Below are positions 1 through 11,321 of a stretch of DNA of 64,000 nt, piece by piece. The stretch covers positions 43,770 through 107,769 of the forward strand of contig NSJX01000022.1 of assembly GCA_002286715.1 (NCBI GenBank), given 5' to 3'. Position 1 is the stretch's first letter. Every line of letters begins with the position of its first letter. The stretch is from Dentipellis sp. KUC8613. Its lineage: Eukaryota; Basidiomycota; Agaricomycetes; Russulales; Hericiaceae. The notes below the pieces were generated by a model, which saw only the letters and a list, made by a program, of their open reading frames with translations, made no database searches and had not been told where the DNA came from. The translations under genes and the position numbers were made by a program.

Positions 1-10
1 AGAAAGTAAC

Positions 11-72
11 GAGTCGGCAGACAATGGGAATGTTGAATTCCCGAATCACTGCCACCGCAGCTTGTGGACAAA
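11..72 (-). promoter_or_regulatory. FunK1-type promoter block at left edge
   Basis: On the minus strand this carries the block found upstream of each FunK1 gene here: TTGTCCACAA, then GCGGTGGC, then a TCGGGA.TTCAAC core, then a TTGTCTGCCG box. In FunK1 copy C the block ends about 137 nt before the ATG. By that spacing a further minus-strand FunK1 gene should begin roughly 125 nt left of position 1. Confidence 0.6.
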
Positions 73-471
73 GGCGCGTGGCTGATCGTCCACGTAAATA
101 CGGCGTGTAGGGCCACAGTCAGAGACACAAAGAGACAGATTTTGTAGATTCACCTACTTCAATAGAGGGGCCACAGTGTACACGGTGAAGAGTGGAAGTT
201 ACATTGCAAGTGCATCGAAGTGCAAGTTCGACTGCCGGCAAGTTCCGTGCCACCACGTGTTTACACCCGCCATCTTGGCTCACGTCGACGGCTGTCGACG
301 GCCTTTGTCTGTTTACGATGAGCCTGTGTAAGTTGTCCAAATTCTCTCGTCGATGCGCTAGCTCGAGGACATTCGACACTCATAGAGAGAGATCACCCAT
401 TGTCTACCGAATCTCGCGTGCTTTTTCTCTCCAGGCTCATCAGTTAAATACGCGCTCTGATACAAGCACCT

Positions 472-889
472 ATGCCACCACATTCGACGCAATTCGTCGT
501 ATCGCAGCCAGGGCAGACATACACAATGCGAGGGTATGACGAACTTCAAGTTGGCACGTGCTATGGCACCTCCGACATGAACCAAGTACATATCTATTTC
601 CGGCCTCATCAGCAAACGGCGCCCGGCTGGACGGACACGACTTTGAAAGAGAGAGTACAGTAAGTGATAAGGAAGCGCATGTGAATACACCGCAGACCCT
701 CGCGGCGTGCTCACATACAGGTGTCTACCGTGGCCGATGCAGGGGCCAGACAAGCCGCTGCCTGCGATCGAAACGGGCGGTATCAACAAGATCAACCATA
801 CAATGGAAGGAACAAAGGCTCACGCCCCGACACCACATCCTCCACCAGCACCCAACCCAGTCCCCACTCTCGAGACGCCCCAGCAGTGA
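472..889 (+). CDS. Zinc-finger-family relative lacking the fingers
   Basis: Two exons, 472-659 and 721-889, join in frame to an open product of about 118 residues. Exon 1 ends with a segment like the intact C2H2 gene at 31050-32731: both have a tyrosine-phenylalanine pair, then PGW, then a basic segment ending in Q at the same phase-2 splice site. Exon 2 keeps the CL...QGP...PLP core and proline-rich linker of that gene, then stops where the zinc fingers should begin. It may be a finger-less derivative or a relic. The other arm has a matching copy with an early stop. No catalytic domain is visible. An upstream exon is possible but was not found. Confidence 0.4.
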
Positions 890-1272
890 GAGATTCCCGT
901 GGTGGTGTTACTCGGGAACAAGATATGGGACCGCGCTGCACGACGACCCGCGGTCGCACGAACGATGTTAAGCCGAATTGGAAGGTTAAGAACGCCGAGA
1001 CGAAGGTTTCTACTAGTCGTGTTGACAAATTGGCGTAGTCAAAGATTGCACGTGCGACGTCGGCGGGACCTAGTCGTGGATGGATTCTAAGTTTCTGATC
1101 CCGGGCGCGTTCAACTACAACGTCAGCTCTAATGGCGAGTTAGATTGCTAGCACACATACACGCACAAATTGATGTCGTGGTATTCAAAATGCACTATAG
1201 AGTACAGGAATTATCCAGAGGAAATACTGAGACACGTCGGGAAATCCACTCGAACGTAACTCTTCATAAGCG

Positions 1273-3830
1273 TCAGAGCCATTCATCACAGTCGCTATCC
1301 ACGGCGGATGGTACCGTCGCAGACCCACCACCCACCTCGAGGCGCTTCACAGCCCGTTCTTTCTCCCTTTTCATATCCTCAAATCCCTCGTGCACGGCAG
1401 AAGAGAGCTGCGTATTCGTGGGCTCCGCCAGCGACGTGCGCTCAAAAAGGTCTTCGGTCTTCTGCAGCTCGTCCTCTTCCCACACAATGATCGGGTTTCC
1501 CAGCTCGTCCTTGTATCGGCCGCCGTAAAGCGAGAAAACACCTTTCAGCTTGAGGTGTGTATCCATCGGCTTCGTGCCATCCTCGATTATCTCTGGAACT
1601 GGCCGCATATTGCGCATCCTGCCGCGATTAGGGCTGTACAATTGCCCGTACGAAGCCATGTCGATGGCCATGTAGTGAGGATGGTAAACATCATACAGAG
1701 CCACGAGACAATCCTGGAGAGTGGGGTAATCCGTGCTGACTTTCATCGGGGGTCTGTGAGTATGCATGTTCAGTAGTTTTCTGCTGCCGCCTATGGTAAT
1801 TCCGTCTATAAAGTCATTTTCTCCATCTCCGTAGGTTGCATCGATGATATTGGCAAGGTTATGGGTGGCATTGGTGATTTGAAACCGATAGATGCAATAA
1901 TGGTAGATATGAATGAAAGATTCAATGTCGTCAGAAACCCTGTATGGCTTGTACGGATATTGCAGTGAGAGCCCCGATCGGAAGTACCAAGTACCCTGCA
2001 GCAAAGTCGGATAAGAGACTGATCGCCTGAGGAAAAAGAGGGAAGCAGCGACCACGCACCGTCAGATTTGGCCGCCTCGGCGTCGTACTTTCATCCATCT
2101 CCTCCCTGTACTTGCACACATCCCAGTCATTCAGGATCCCTCTACGCCTGACGTTGCTTCCCTTTCCCTCTTCGAGAATCAATATATTATTGACGCTGAT
2201 ATCTCGGTGGAGGACTGCAGCCTTGCACCACGCGTCCTCGTGCGCTGAAGAGCATCGGTGAGTAAACCGTTGGTACCGGAGAATCCATGGTGGAACGCAC
2301 CGGTCATGGCATCGTAAAGAAGGGATGCAAGCTCGCGAAAATCCTTGAAGTCGATCAGCGGTCGACAGACCTCTCGGAGTAGGATGCGGTAGTGGCCGAA
2401 GGCAAGACGCGACTTGTTGTCCCCTGCGCCATGCGCCTTCGTGACCTGCCACCGACCGCGCGAATCGAGGACATCCTCGCTACCCTCGCACGTCGCGATA
2501 TTCGACACCCCATGAGCGGCAAGTCTCTTGTAGACTTCATGCTCAGCAACTGCACGCGGATGGTCCGCCCGCCAGCAATCCTTCAGGAACGACACCGTCC
2601 GTGCTTTGGGATCGTACGCAATATAGCCGCGCGTGCAGCGCCCGTACAGGGAATGAGATGACTTTATCGGGCGAGCGATGAGCAAGCTACGGCTGCCCAT
2701 TGTCACCTTGTACACAGGCCACTGCGTCGACCGCGGCGCGCCCTTCTCCGAGTCCCAGGACAGCGCACGATAGATCTGTTCCCCGATGTACTCCGTAGGT
2801 GGATCCCGGGCGTATTCAACCATCTTCTTCACCTCGTCCTCAGACGCAAGCACCGCCGAGTGATCGTAGCCCCGCTCCTCGTTCGACATGTGCACCAATC
2901 TCCAGAAAAAACGGTGGAGCGGGGTGTAGGTACCATTGTCGTATTGAAATGGCTCGGAGACGATGCAGCCAGCTCGATCGAAGTATAGGATCCGCGCCTG
3001 GTGTCGGAAGACGTAGAGTACGTAGACGTGCGTCCGGTGCTGGTGGGTGAAAACATGCCCCACATGGTGCCCAAGCAGTTCCAGGGAGTTTCTGCCGCGC
3101 TTGGTCTCAATCAGAAGGTGGTCTCGTTTGTCAGAGAATGTGAATGCAGAATAAGAGCGGTCGACATCGACCTCGATGGGGACGACGAGGTCGGCCCACG
3201 AGCAGTGTCCGACGAACCCTGTGCGCACGTCCTTGTCGGCGTCGCTGATCTTGCTCTCCTTCCTGAGTGTCGCGTCGGAAATCGCCACGAACTGCTTAGT
3301 GCGTGTGTTGACGGCATAGACGCCTCCGCTAGGTCTGTCGCCTGCCTCTCCTTCGGGCTCCGACTGCACAGATCGCGAGTCATCGACGTCCATAGCCTCC
3401 TCTGGCTTGATGCCAGGCTGCACCGGCCAACTGGACGTGTCATACGTCTTGAACAATGGCTCGGAGGGTGCGGGGCCAACACTTTGAGCTGCGTCAACGA
3501 CGGACTTGGAGATCTTGCACTGCGTCATGTCGCGCTCGTCAGTGGGCTCGCATACCAGCCGCGACGAGAACGTACAATACTGATCATGCAATGCCACTCT
3601 ACCCAAGAGGTGACTTTTGGCTGCGTCTGAACAGCTGTTGCCGCAGCAGGTTCGCCGTCCGAGTCGTTCCTTGTCTCCGTCGCACAGTCGCTTCTGCCTT
3701 CCGAATCTGGTGCGCCGCTCTCAGCCGCCATGGATGCGAACTTCGATTGCGCTTCGGGAGATGGATCGTCTCCGGGGATGTAGATTTTGAACATCTCGTC
3801 GACGGAGATTTCGATCATTTTGGCGCGCAT
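1273..3830 (-). CDS. FunK1 fungal-type protein kinase, copy A
   Basis: Four exons on the minus strand: 3576-3830, 2301-3519, 2060-2244 and 1273-1995. Together they give a closed frame of 793 residues. The N-terminal 490 residues are the FunK1-associated region. The kinase core follows: the catalytic loop HRDISVNN lies at about residues 504-511, and a DWD takes the DFG place shortly after. FunK1 proteins are a basidiomycete-expanded kinase-like family whose substrates are unknown. The start at 3830 was chosen because the sequence around it matches the start of copy B; an in-frame ATG at 3857 is possible. The last exon is a mosaic: its middle resembles copy C, its end resembles copy B. A conserved promoter block lies upstream, and a spliced 5' leader is suggested by a donor near 3990. 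Confidence 0.88.
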
Positions 3831-4054
3831 AGCGTGATTTTGAGAGTCGAGAAGCACTTTCGTTTGGGCGTTATGTTTATGCTAGGCTCCGACGCGTTGT
3901 AGACCTAAGATACAGACAGCAGGGGGAGCAAGCGATGATCAGAGACAGCAGACGCTTATGGTGGCAAAGATGTGGGAAGGGAGAGACAGACTTACACAAA
4001 TCGAAGAATGTCAACGCTGTTTGGAACGAGATGAGGTGCAAAGCAGGAAACGAG

Positions 4055-4120
4055 TTGGGAGCCGATGCGCTTGTTCAAGTTGAACTCCCGAAACACCGCC
4101 ACCACGGATTGAGGACAATG
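4055..4120 (-). promoter_or_regulatory. FunK1 promoter block, copy A
   Basis: On the minus strand this has the ATTGTCCTCAAT box, the GTGGTGGCGGTG box and the TTTCGGGAGTTCAAC core, about 225-290 nt before the FunK1 copy A start. It is nearly the same as the block before copy B. The function is inferred only from its conservation before each FunK1 gene. Confidence 0.6.
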
Positions 4121-4711
4121 GCTACAAGTTTGTAAGAACAATGGGATGTGGTCCATCGTGTTCGTGACGTAAGAAAGGCCCTAGGTGGCGAAAGCGGTCA
4201 CGATCTGCGAGTACGTGCGATCCTCGAGGCCTTGGGCAAAGCGAAATGAGAACACTTTGACCATGTCTCGAGACACGTGTATCCGAGATAATCAAGGCCC
4301 TAGGGCGCCACATTCCGCAAGTCCCAGTCCGCAGCGAAAGCATCGACGAGCAGCATTATGTATCAATATCAGAGCCCCGGAAGACGCATCAGGTCCCGGC
4401 GGGGCCCACTGCGAGTCCACCGTGCCTGATATTGGCACAACGGCTGCCTGACGTGCCGCCGCCATGCGACTGGACTACTCGTAATGTAAAAACGGAGAGT
4501 CCAAGCCTGATACGCAAAGCTCGTCTAGAGCTTCCTGATATCGAGCTTGACCTCCAGAAGTTGTACTTGGAGGGAGTGGCCAATGCAATGCATGGCAAGA
4601 CGATTCCTTAGATTAGTGAGACTCAGCCCTGAAAGTGTCATGTGCTCCCGTGTGTTTCACCTGACAATTGACTCCATTGTGGTCTTTCAAAGGCAGATAC
4701 TTGGCTAAAAC

Positions 4712-4773
4712 AGATATTTGATGCTTCCCTAAGACACTTCAGAGATATTTGATGCTTCCCTAAGACACTTCAG
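4712..4773 (+). repeat. 31-bp perfect tandem duplication
   Basis: The 31-nt unit beginning AGATATTTGATGCTTCCC occurs twice head to tail, at 4712-4742 and 4743-4773, without a mismatch. It is a recent local duplication in non-coding DNA. Confidence 0.95.
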
Positions 4774-7059
4774 AGTATTTTATATTTTCTCAAAAGTGAG
4801 TAACAATGTGCAAAACGGAGGGATTGAACCTGCAACACCCCAAGCTGATGCTTATCGACTGGACCGGGAGCTCTGATTGCTGACGATGCACGCACCTTTT
4901 CCCGCTGTGAGTGAGTCTATAATAAACGATGCCTTATCAGGAATCGTAACGCTGTTGCCCAGTGCGGAGAGCAGTCCCTGCGTGGATCAAGCATTCCCAT
5001 AAGGTATGGATGACCCAGCAGATGCCGATATGACATTGATCTGGCCTTCCAGGCTCCCGAGAACAATTCTTCGTGAGAGCGTCTGATGCGAGCGCTGTGA
5101 CCGTCGGGAAGCGAGGGCGGGCGGGCAGGAGCGAATATGGACGTTTGGGTCCATGTGAGACCGTCATGGCTCAAGGGTAACTGAGGCGCAGTCAAATAGG
5201 TACTGTAGGATGTCAATTACAGGCAGTGTGGGTCGCAGACGCACAGATCGATAGATGAAATGCACCTTTGCATATGCCCTTCCCGACCTCTTTCCACTCA
5301 GACATCGCTTCTCAGTGCGTTTAAAGACTTGATTGGGACCGAGCAGACTGCATCGCAGGCGATTAGATACATAAGTAGACGAGTATGTCACTCTCGTGGC
5401 CGAAAGGAGACTGGGGAATCGTCGAGTCGATGCTGTGGGATGTGGGTTATAGACAGGCTGCGGCCTCCGGGTCGACCCGGACTCGCAAATTTGAGGGCCC
5501 TGCGTGACGAGTGAGCAGATACGGACAGCGCCTATTCGCTCACCTATCCCCGGAGCTCGTAGCTATTGCATGTCGAGTGCAAAGAGACAACTCAGCATCG
5601 CACAACCGCCGTGTGCAGCGTGAGTGGGAAGGAGACGCGCGCATGTGTATCGATACCCGTCCCGACGAGGCATATCCCCGGTCCACGGCCGCCGGCAACG
5701 CGAGATCCGCGGGACCGGCTGCTAGTTCGTAAGTAAGTACCAAGAATCTAGAATTTGCTTCCGTCTCACTACCACTTCGACTTGACCTTATGACTTCATA
5801 AATGACCCTTTCATTTTTCAATCCGATGGGTGCAATGTCACTGAGCAGGCCCACTGGCAGCGGGAGCTTCAGGCTCGCTCGGGGTAAATTCCAAGCTGCA
5901 GTTATTCAAGTACAACGGGCAGGGAGAAAGACACTTGATTAGATCCTAAACGAAGCATTGCGCCGAAAGAGCAAAAAGAAACCCCGTCGGCGGCGTCCTG
6001 CCGGTCGATGTCCGTCACAGCCTGCACTGGCACTCGGGCGCACGCGATAGGCGAGATAAGTAAAGTACTCAATGATGCCGAAAGCGCACAATTGCCAGCG
6101 CGCGGGCAGACCCAGCAGCCCAGCACGACGAACCGCGGTGACTTGGTTATGGGAAATCAGGTTCGCTGGAGCGGGAACAGAGCGCCGAGTGCAGCTGCTG
6201 CACACGGGTACGCAGGCCCCCGGGGCGTGTCTCCGAGATCCGAAATCCCCAAGGGTTTTCCGAGTCGGATCTATTGGCATTTTTTCACAAATTTTTTGAC
6301 GTTGAGTTGAGTTGGAGGCGAGATCTGATGGGAAGCACGAAGAGGATCCGGAATGTGGAGTTGGAAGCCCGTAGTGCGACTCCCGGTTGCTGCCAGTGCT
6401 CGACACAACTGGGCCATCGAGCAGACAGGGCAGACCGTGACCGGCGCCGGCACTGCATGAGGGTCCAGCTTGTCATCTGTACAGCGACGCACACCAGAGC
6501 GCACCAGGCATTAGCCTCGGCCGGTGGGGACTAGCAGTGCTAGACTTGTGTGTGTGTGTATTCTGAGCATAAACAGCTGTTGAATTGACTCGAGCCTGAA
6601 AGATCTAGAGCAAGGTGAACAAGCGAGCACGAGCCCCAGCTCCACGTATTCCGAGCACAAACGAAGATGCGAGGGCGCCGATCCTTTCGCCCGTGCGCAC
6701 CTGGCCGACCAGCGAAACGCACAATCAGCTATCAGCTCAGTGCGTCTGCTATTGCCACAATGACAGCCGGAGGCGCCTCCGCTCGATTCGGAGCCCCTGG
6801 GCGATGGCGGCGCGAGGACGGGCCAGGGCGGTATGGCGGTCTCTGCGCGTGATACGATGGAGGTGACACTAATGACATGCGATCAGATTTCCGAACCAGT
6901 CGGCAGATGGAGCCGGGCTGAACCGACACGGCGCTCGAGGCATAGCGTGCAACAAGACGTCCTCGACGTCTAGAGCGAGGGGGTCGTAGAGCCGGACGCT
7001 TGGGAGGGGACGGCAGGTATAGACCGCCCGGTATTTTGTCGAGCGTAGACAATGACCAT

Positions 7060-7505
7060 CACAGATCCCAGGGCCGCAAGACGCACCTTTTCTTGACTGA
7101 TTCCTTGATCGCACCCCGTATTCCAAGAAACACCGTGTGCTTCCTCGACAAGAGAGCATAAGACTGCGTACGCAACGCGCGTGGTCGTAACAGGCCAGAT
7201 CCGGACTGCATTGACATCATTGGTCGACGAGCCTGAGGTGGTGCAATTCGCGAGTGTGATCCCTAGGCAGCATGACGAGGCGCAGCGCGGGCCGGGGGGG
7301 ATACATCCACGAGCTCCGGCAAGAGGAGGATGCGGATGCTGGGAGAGACCAGTGTAGACCGCTGAGAGCGGTCTCGCTAGTGCCGGAATGGCCATCGCAA
7401 GTCCCAGGTAGACAAGACGCACCTTTTCCTCACAGATTCCCTTTCGCACCCCATACTCCGAGAAGAATGACCCCCGAGTCTCCGTGCGCGTTGTCAACCA
7501 GAGAA
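7060..7505. repeat. Diverged direct repeat, two units
   Basis: Two related units near 7060-7160 and 7385-7505 share AAGACGCACCTTTTC, then GATTCC, then CGCACCCC..A.TCC in the same order. The offset is about 325 nt. A minus-strand open frame (6970-7497) runs through both units, but I see no start context, intron signals or known domain, so I do not call a gene. Confidence 0.6.
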
Positions 7506-7978
7506 TACAGGACTCCGCCGCCCGTACGGATCGTTTCTGGACTTGTGGACGCTAGGTCGCGGTCGGCTGAGCAGCGCAGTGGTAGTTGCTCACCTTGCCT
7601 CTGCAACATCGACGACGCGCGTAGGCGACGAGCAGACGTCGACGAGGGAGTCCAAGCTCAGAGACAAAACCAGCACGGACCCGGGACCGTCCGCGGGACC
7701 TGCTACTGCGAGCGGCTCCGACGGTGCCGCCACGACCACTGACATCGCTGTCCCTCCATCCTTGTCCCAGTCATTCAGGATATCCAATGCCCATGCTCGC
7801 CATCGCAGTGGCCGCTTCAAGAATCAAGATGACTCCTCTGCCGATACCGATACCGATTGGGTCCCGGTCGTGATGTTCAATTGGAATGCGTCTTATCCGG
7901 GTAAGTAGCGGTATGAGCTCTGCGTTCGACAGCTTTGCACCTCGCATTTCCTCTTCCTTCAGCTTCTGAGCGCCGAGC

Positions 7979-7985
7979 TATAAAG
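7979..7985 (+). promoter_or_regulatory. TATA box of the glycosyltransferase gene
   Basis: TATAAAG lies about 45 nt before the ATG at 8024, followed by a CT-rich initiator-like stretch. It is the best TATA candidate near this start. Confidence 0.55.
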
Positions 7986-8023
7986 CCCGCCCCATCTCTC
8001 CTTCTCCTCAGCAGCGCCGCACC

Positions 8024-9286
8024 ATGTCCTCCCCCTTCTCCTACCCCCTCCCTCCGGGTGTACACCCCATCCCCCCTTCAGAGCTCGACCTGCGCCCCGA
8101 CTCCGAAATCGACTTCATCCTCCACAACCCGCCCCCGGTCACCTCGGACAAGAACATCTGGCTCTTCTGGGCCTCCGGCCTGCCCACGCTCCCGCCGCAC
8201 CACCTGCGCACCGTGCGTACCTACCACCGGCGCTTCGCCCGCGCGGGCTGGACCGTGCGCCTCCTCGACCGCGCACCGTCCTCCCCGCTCAACATCGCGC
8301 ACTGGCTCGACGCGTCCGACGCTTCGCTCTTCCCCGCCGCCTTTTCACAGGGCACCCTCGGCGGGCGCTACGCCGCACAGCACACGTCCGACCTCGTGCG
8401 CTGGCCGCTGCTGCTCACCTACGGCGGCGCGTACGTCGACGTCGGGCTCATGCCCATCGGGGACCTCGACGCGCTCTGGAACGCCACCATCGGCGACCCC
8501 ACGAGCCCCATCGAGGTGCTCGCATACGACGGCGGCGACCCGCCCGCGTCCTCCCCACCTCACAGAACGCTGACGAACTACTTCCTCGCGGCGAAGCGCC
8601 ACAACGCGTTCTTCGCGCGCTGCCACGCGCTCTTCCTGCGTCTCTGGGCGGCGCGCACCTCGACGGACGGGATGAGCGCGGACCCGCTCCTGCGTGCGGT
8701 ACCGCACATGGACGCGGGCGCGTTGTCGTTTACGGACGAGGAGGGCCGCGTGCACGGGCCGGCGGAGGTGGGCGTGCTGCTGTCGGACTATATCGCGCAG
8801 GGGCAGGTTATGAGCCTCGTGCTTGGACTCGTCGATGCGGAGGGCGGGGAGGGGGCGGAAGGGTGGGACGGCCCGCGCTATGCGGCGGAGCGCGTGTATG
8901 CGCTCGAGTTTATGGCGGGCGCGCAGCTCGTGAACGAGCTGACCGCGTGGGACGGGCGGCGCGCGTTCGAGCTGCTCTCGCTTTCCCTCCCGCGCTCGGA
9001 CGAGGGCGAGGAGGAGGGAGGGGACCAGGCGAAGGCGCGGGAGATCGTCGAGCAGTGCCTCGCGCGCAGCTTCGCGTTCAAGCTCGCGACGGGGCTCATC
9101 ACGCGCGTGATGGGCGACACGCTCGGCTCGCTCTGGCGCGCGCACCCCGGCGCGGACGATGTGCCGGGCACGTATGCGGCGTGGCTGAGGCATGGGATGC
9201 TGTTTTGGTGTCCGGATCGCCTGCCGGCGAGGGTGGAGAGGGGCGTGGTGGGCCCGTTGAAGGTCGGGGGGCTGTTGGAGGAGTAG
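8024..9286 (+). CDS. Glycosyltransferase, capsule-synthesis/GT32-like
   Basis: A single 420-residue open frame with a good ATG and an upstream TATA box. Residues 44-80 (NIWLFWASG...) match the start of the sugar-transferase fold of capsular-polysaccharide-synthesis and GT32-like proteins. The stretch around residues 122-141 (SDLVRWPLL then YGGAYVDVG) is the nucleotide-sugar-binding region; the usual D-x-D is present only as DVG. No signal peptide or obvious membrane anchor is visible. Fungal relatives are thought to act on glycans or capsule-like polymers, but the substrate here is unknown. The gene is intronless and very GC-rich at third positions, unlike its intron-dense neighbours. It lies alone between the arms of the inverted duplication. 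Confidence 0.82.
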   Translation: MSSPFSYPLPPGVHPIPPSELDLRPDSEIDFILHNPPPVTSDKNIWLFWASGLPTLPPHHLRTVRTYHRRFARAGWTVRLLDRAPSSPLNIAHWLDASDASLFPAAFSQGTLGGRYAAQHTSDLVRWPLLLTYGGAYVDVGLMPIGDLDALWNATIGDPTSPIEVLAYDGGDPPASSPPHRTLTNYFLAAKRHNAFFARCHALFLRLWAARTSTDGMSADPLLRAVPHMDAGALSFTDEEGRVHGPAEVGVLLSDYIAQGQVMSLVLGLVDAEGGEGAEGWDGPRYAAERVYALEFMAGAQLVNELTAWDGRRAFELLSLSLPRSDEGEEEGGDQAKAREIVEQCLARSFAFKLATGLITRVMGDTLGSLWRAHPGADDVPGTYAAWLRHGMLFWCPDRLPARVERGVVGPLKVGGLLEE

Positions 9287-10546
9287 GAGTAGGAAGGGCC
9301 GGCGGGCGGGGAGGGCATGGAGATGTGGTTCGGATGTACCAGTGACTGCCGTTTCGAGATCTGTGCAACTATAACGCCTGCTAGCAAGTACGTATACGTA
9401 TACGCGTGCACCCGTGCGCTATGATACGTACATATATATGTACGCGTTTCTTCAGCGCGAAGACGCAAGTCCACCACCTCCCTAATCGATCGCATCCTCA
9501 CACCTTCCTCTTCCCACCCACCTTATATACACCCTACTTCCCTACACACCTTCCTCATCCCACCCACCTCCGCACCTCCGCACAACCCCTTCTCTCGCCC
9601 CCTTCCCTTTCCCCTTCCGAGCACGAGCCTCAGCGCAAGAAACTCGGCCTCGGCCTCACACCCGGCCATCTCGGATTTCCGCTCCACCTCCAATGACGTC
9701 ATCACCTCTCGCCCCTCGCCCCTCGCCCCTTGTCCCTCAAAACATGGTACTTACATGGGAAAGCGCGTACTTTACAGGTATATATGTACGTGCATGCATT
9801 GTATTTCTTGCGAACTCGTCGGCGCGAGCGAGCGCCTGTCCTCGTTCCTGTTCCTGTGCGAGTGCGGCGGGTCCGTCGAGTCGAGTCGAGGTGGATGTGG
9901 ATGGGTGTCAAGTTCCCAGCTGCAGCGTCTCACGGCGCGGCGCGCAGGTAAGTTATGTATGTATACGTACATGTACATGCATATGTCTGGGCATCGGACA
10001 TCCGCAATGCGAGTGGCGACCGGACCGAGCGCGAGGAACAACGCACTTCTGCAGTCGACGTGCCGCACTCAGCCTAACACGTTTGCGTTCTGCGAAACAC
10101 AAGAGCGACAGAACGTCACGTCGAGAGTCCAGAGTCCAGCGAGAGTTCGATTATTTATGTAGATACATGCGAGCGGCAGCAATAGGAGGAACAGGAGGAG
10201 ATTCGAGCGACGCCAAAAAGCCCAAAAAGCAACCTTGAAGTTGTGAACGTTTAGAAAAGGAAGATTGTAGTTGAGTGCACGTGTGAAGATGTAAGGATGT
10301 AAGGATGCAAGCGGAAAATGGAAAATGTCAGACGAAAGCGGAGAGCAGAAGGCAGGCGGGAGATAGGGTTTGAGGAGGACAGCGAGGAGGGGCGCTCTAT
10401 GTCTAGAGGGCGAAGGTAGATGACGGAGGACAGGGATGCTAGAGCTATATGTGCTGTGCTGTAGAACGCACAGATGTTATGATGCAGACATGGATATGGA
10501 AGGAAAGGAAAGGACAGCGATGGACGAGGACATGCGTCTCACAACG
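9287..10546. other. Intergenic, pyrimidine-rich in part
   Basis: No gene was recognised. About 9500-9660 is strongly CT-rich and could be a 3' or 5' flank. Short simple TA/TG runs occur near 9390-9450 and 9780-9970. Confidence 0.5.
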
Positions 10547-11260
10547 TCAATGCGAGAGCACCTCGCGTGTCCTACACCCAAGATCAGTACCCAGTAAGTC
10601 GACAAACAGACAAACGCACCGTGCAGTCGGCCGCGCCGCCCCACGCACAGGAGGCGCATACCCCGCCGCCTGCGCCTGCGCCGTCGCCTGCGCCTGCGCC
10701 TGCGCCGTCGCCTGCGTCGCGGCGCCCCACTCCTTCAAGCACCTGACAAACCCCGCATTCGGCTTCACACACGGCCTGCGCTGGCGCACCAGCGCCGCCG
10801 CCGCCTCATAGCCCATACCGCGCTTGCGGATCAAATACGCAATGACGACGGCAGGCGAGCGCGAGACGCCCTGCTGGCAGTGCACGAGGACGTTGCGGCC
10901 GGCGCGGAGCGCGGCGTCGATGTCGGCGACGGCGCCGTCGAGGTGCGGGCGCAGGTCGACGCTCTCGAGGTCGAGGATGTCCATGCGGTACGCGGTGAGC
11001 CCCGGGGGCGGCGCGGGCAGCCAGGGCACGTCGAGCACTTGGACGAGGTGCTGGATGTGGTGCTCCGCGAGCAGGGAGGGGTCGAGCACGGCGGTGACGG
11101 CGCCGAGGTAGAGTGCGCCGGTTGCGGGTGTGGGTGGGCTGCTGGTGCTGGTGCTTGGGGTGCTGGGAGAGGACGCGGAGGCGGAGGCGGGGAGGATGAG
11201 GTGCATGGGGGTGCACATAGCCTGTGCGACGTCGGGGGCGAGCCCGGCGAAGCTGATCAT
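10547..11260 (-). CDS. Dual-specificity protein phosphatase
   Basis: A 237-residue open frame on the minus strand. The signature HCQQGVSRS at residues 127-135 is the C-x5-R phosphate-binding loop of dual-specificity phosphatases. The nucleophile is Cys128 and Arg134 completes the loop. The general acid is probably Asp94 or Asp97 in the preceding MDILD segment. The N-terminus (about residues 26-46) is a Ser/Thr/Pro-rich linker. After the domain (about residues 182-197) there is an Ala-Gln-Thr repeat, encoded by GCC/GCG-rich tandem DNA. The last 35 residues look unlike coding sequence, so the true 3' end may lie in an unrecognised downstream exon. A TATA box lies about 55 nt upstream. Substrates are unknown. 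Confidence 0.82.
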   Translation of the reverse strand: MISFAGLAPDVAQAMCTPMHLILPASASASSPSTPSTSTSSPPTPATGALYLGAVTAVLDPSLLAEHHIQHLVQVLDVPWLPAPPPGLTAYRMDILDLESVDLRPHLDGAVADIDAALRAGRNVLVHCQQGVSRSPAVVIAYLIRKRGMGYEAAAALVRQRRPCVKPNAGFVRCLKEWGAATQATAQAQAQATAQAQAAGYAPPVRGAARPTARCVCLFVDLLGTDLGCRTREVLSH

Positions 11261-11313
11261 GGTCGATGGGCGTGTGGGATGTCGTGGTGGACGGCGGAGG
11301 GAGCGCGGGGCGG

Positions 11314-11321
11314 GTTATATA
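11314..11321 (-). promoter_or_regulatory. TATA box of the phosphatase gene
   Basis: On the minus strand TATATAA lies about 55 nt before the ATG at 11260, inside a GC-rich flank. Confidence 0.5.

Larger units (their letters stand above)
1..4135. repeat. Left arm of large inverted duplication (FunK1 duplicon)
   Basis: Read on the minus strand this stretch matches about 15620-19775 in order: FunK1 promoter block, FunK1 gene, 3' flank, zinc-finger-family remnant, then a second FunK1 promoter block. The match spans intergenic DNA as well as coding sequence, so it is a segmental duplication and not just two related genes. The arms differ by point changes and small indels. The arm runs off the left edge, so its true length is unknown. 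Confidence 0.85.
4136..7978. other. Gene-poor stretch inside the inverted-repeat spacer
   Basis: No convincing gene was seen. Open frames are short, overlap on both strands and show no family resemblance. The stretch holds a 31-bp tandem duplication (4712-4773), a tRNA-like remnant (about 4800-4870) and a diverged direct repeat (7060-7505). Confidence 0.5.

Noticed and set aside
4800..4870. Functional tRNA gene on the minus strand
   Set aside because: The T-stem has a mismatch, the variable loop is missing and the anticodon arm is too short; it cannot fold as a normal tRNA.
8345..9193. 282-residue open frame antisense to the glycosyltransferase
   Set aside because: Arg-rich shadow of a GC-rich gene with no recognisable motif.
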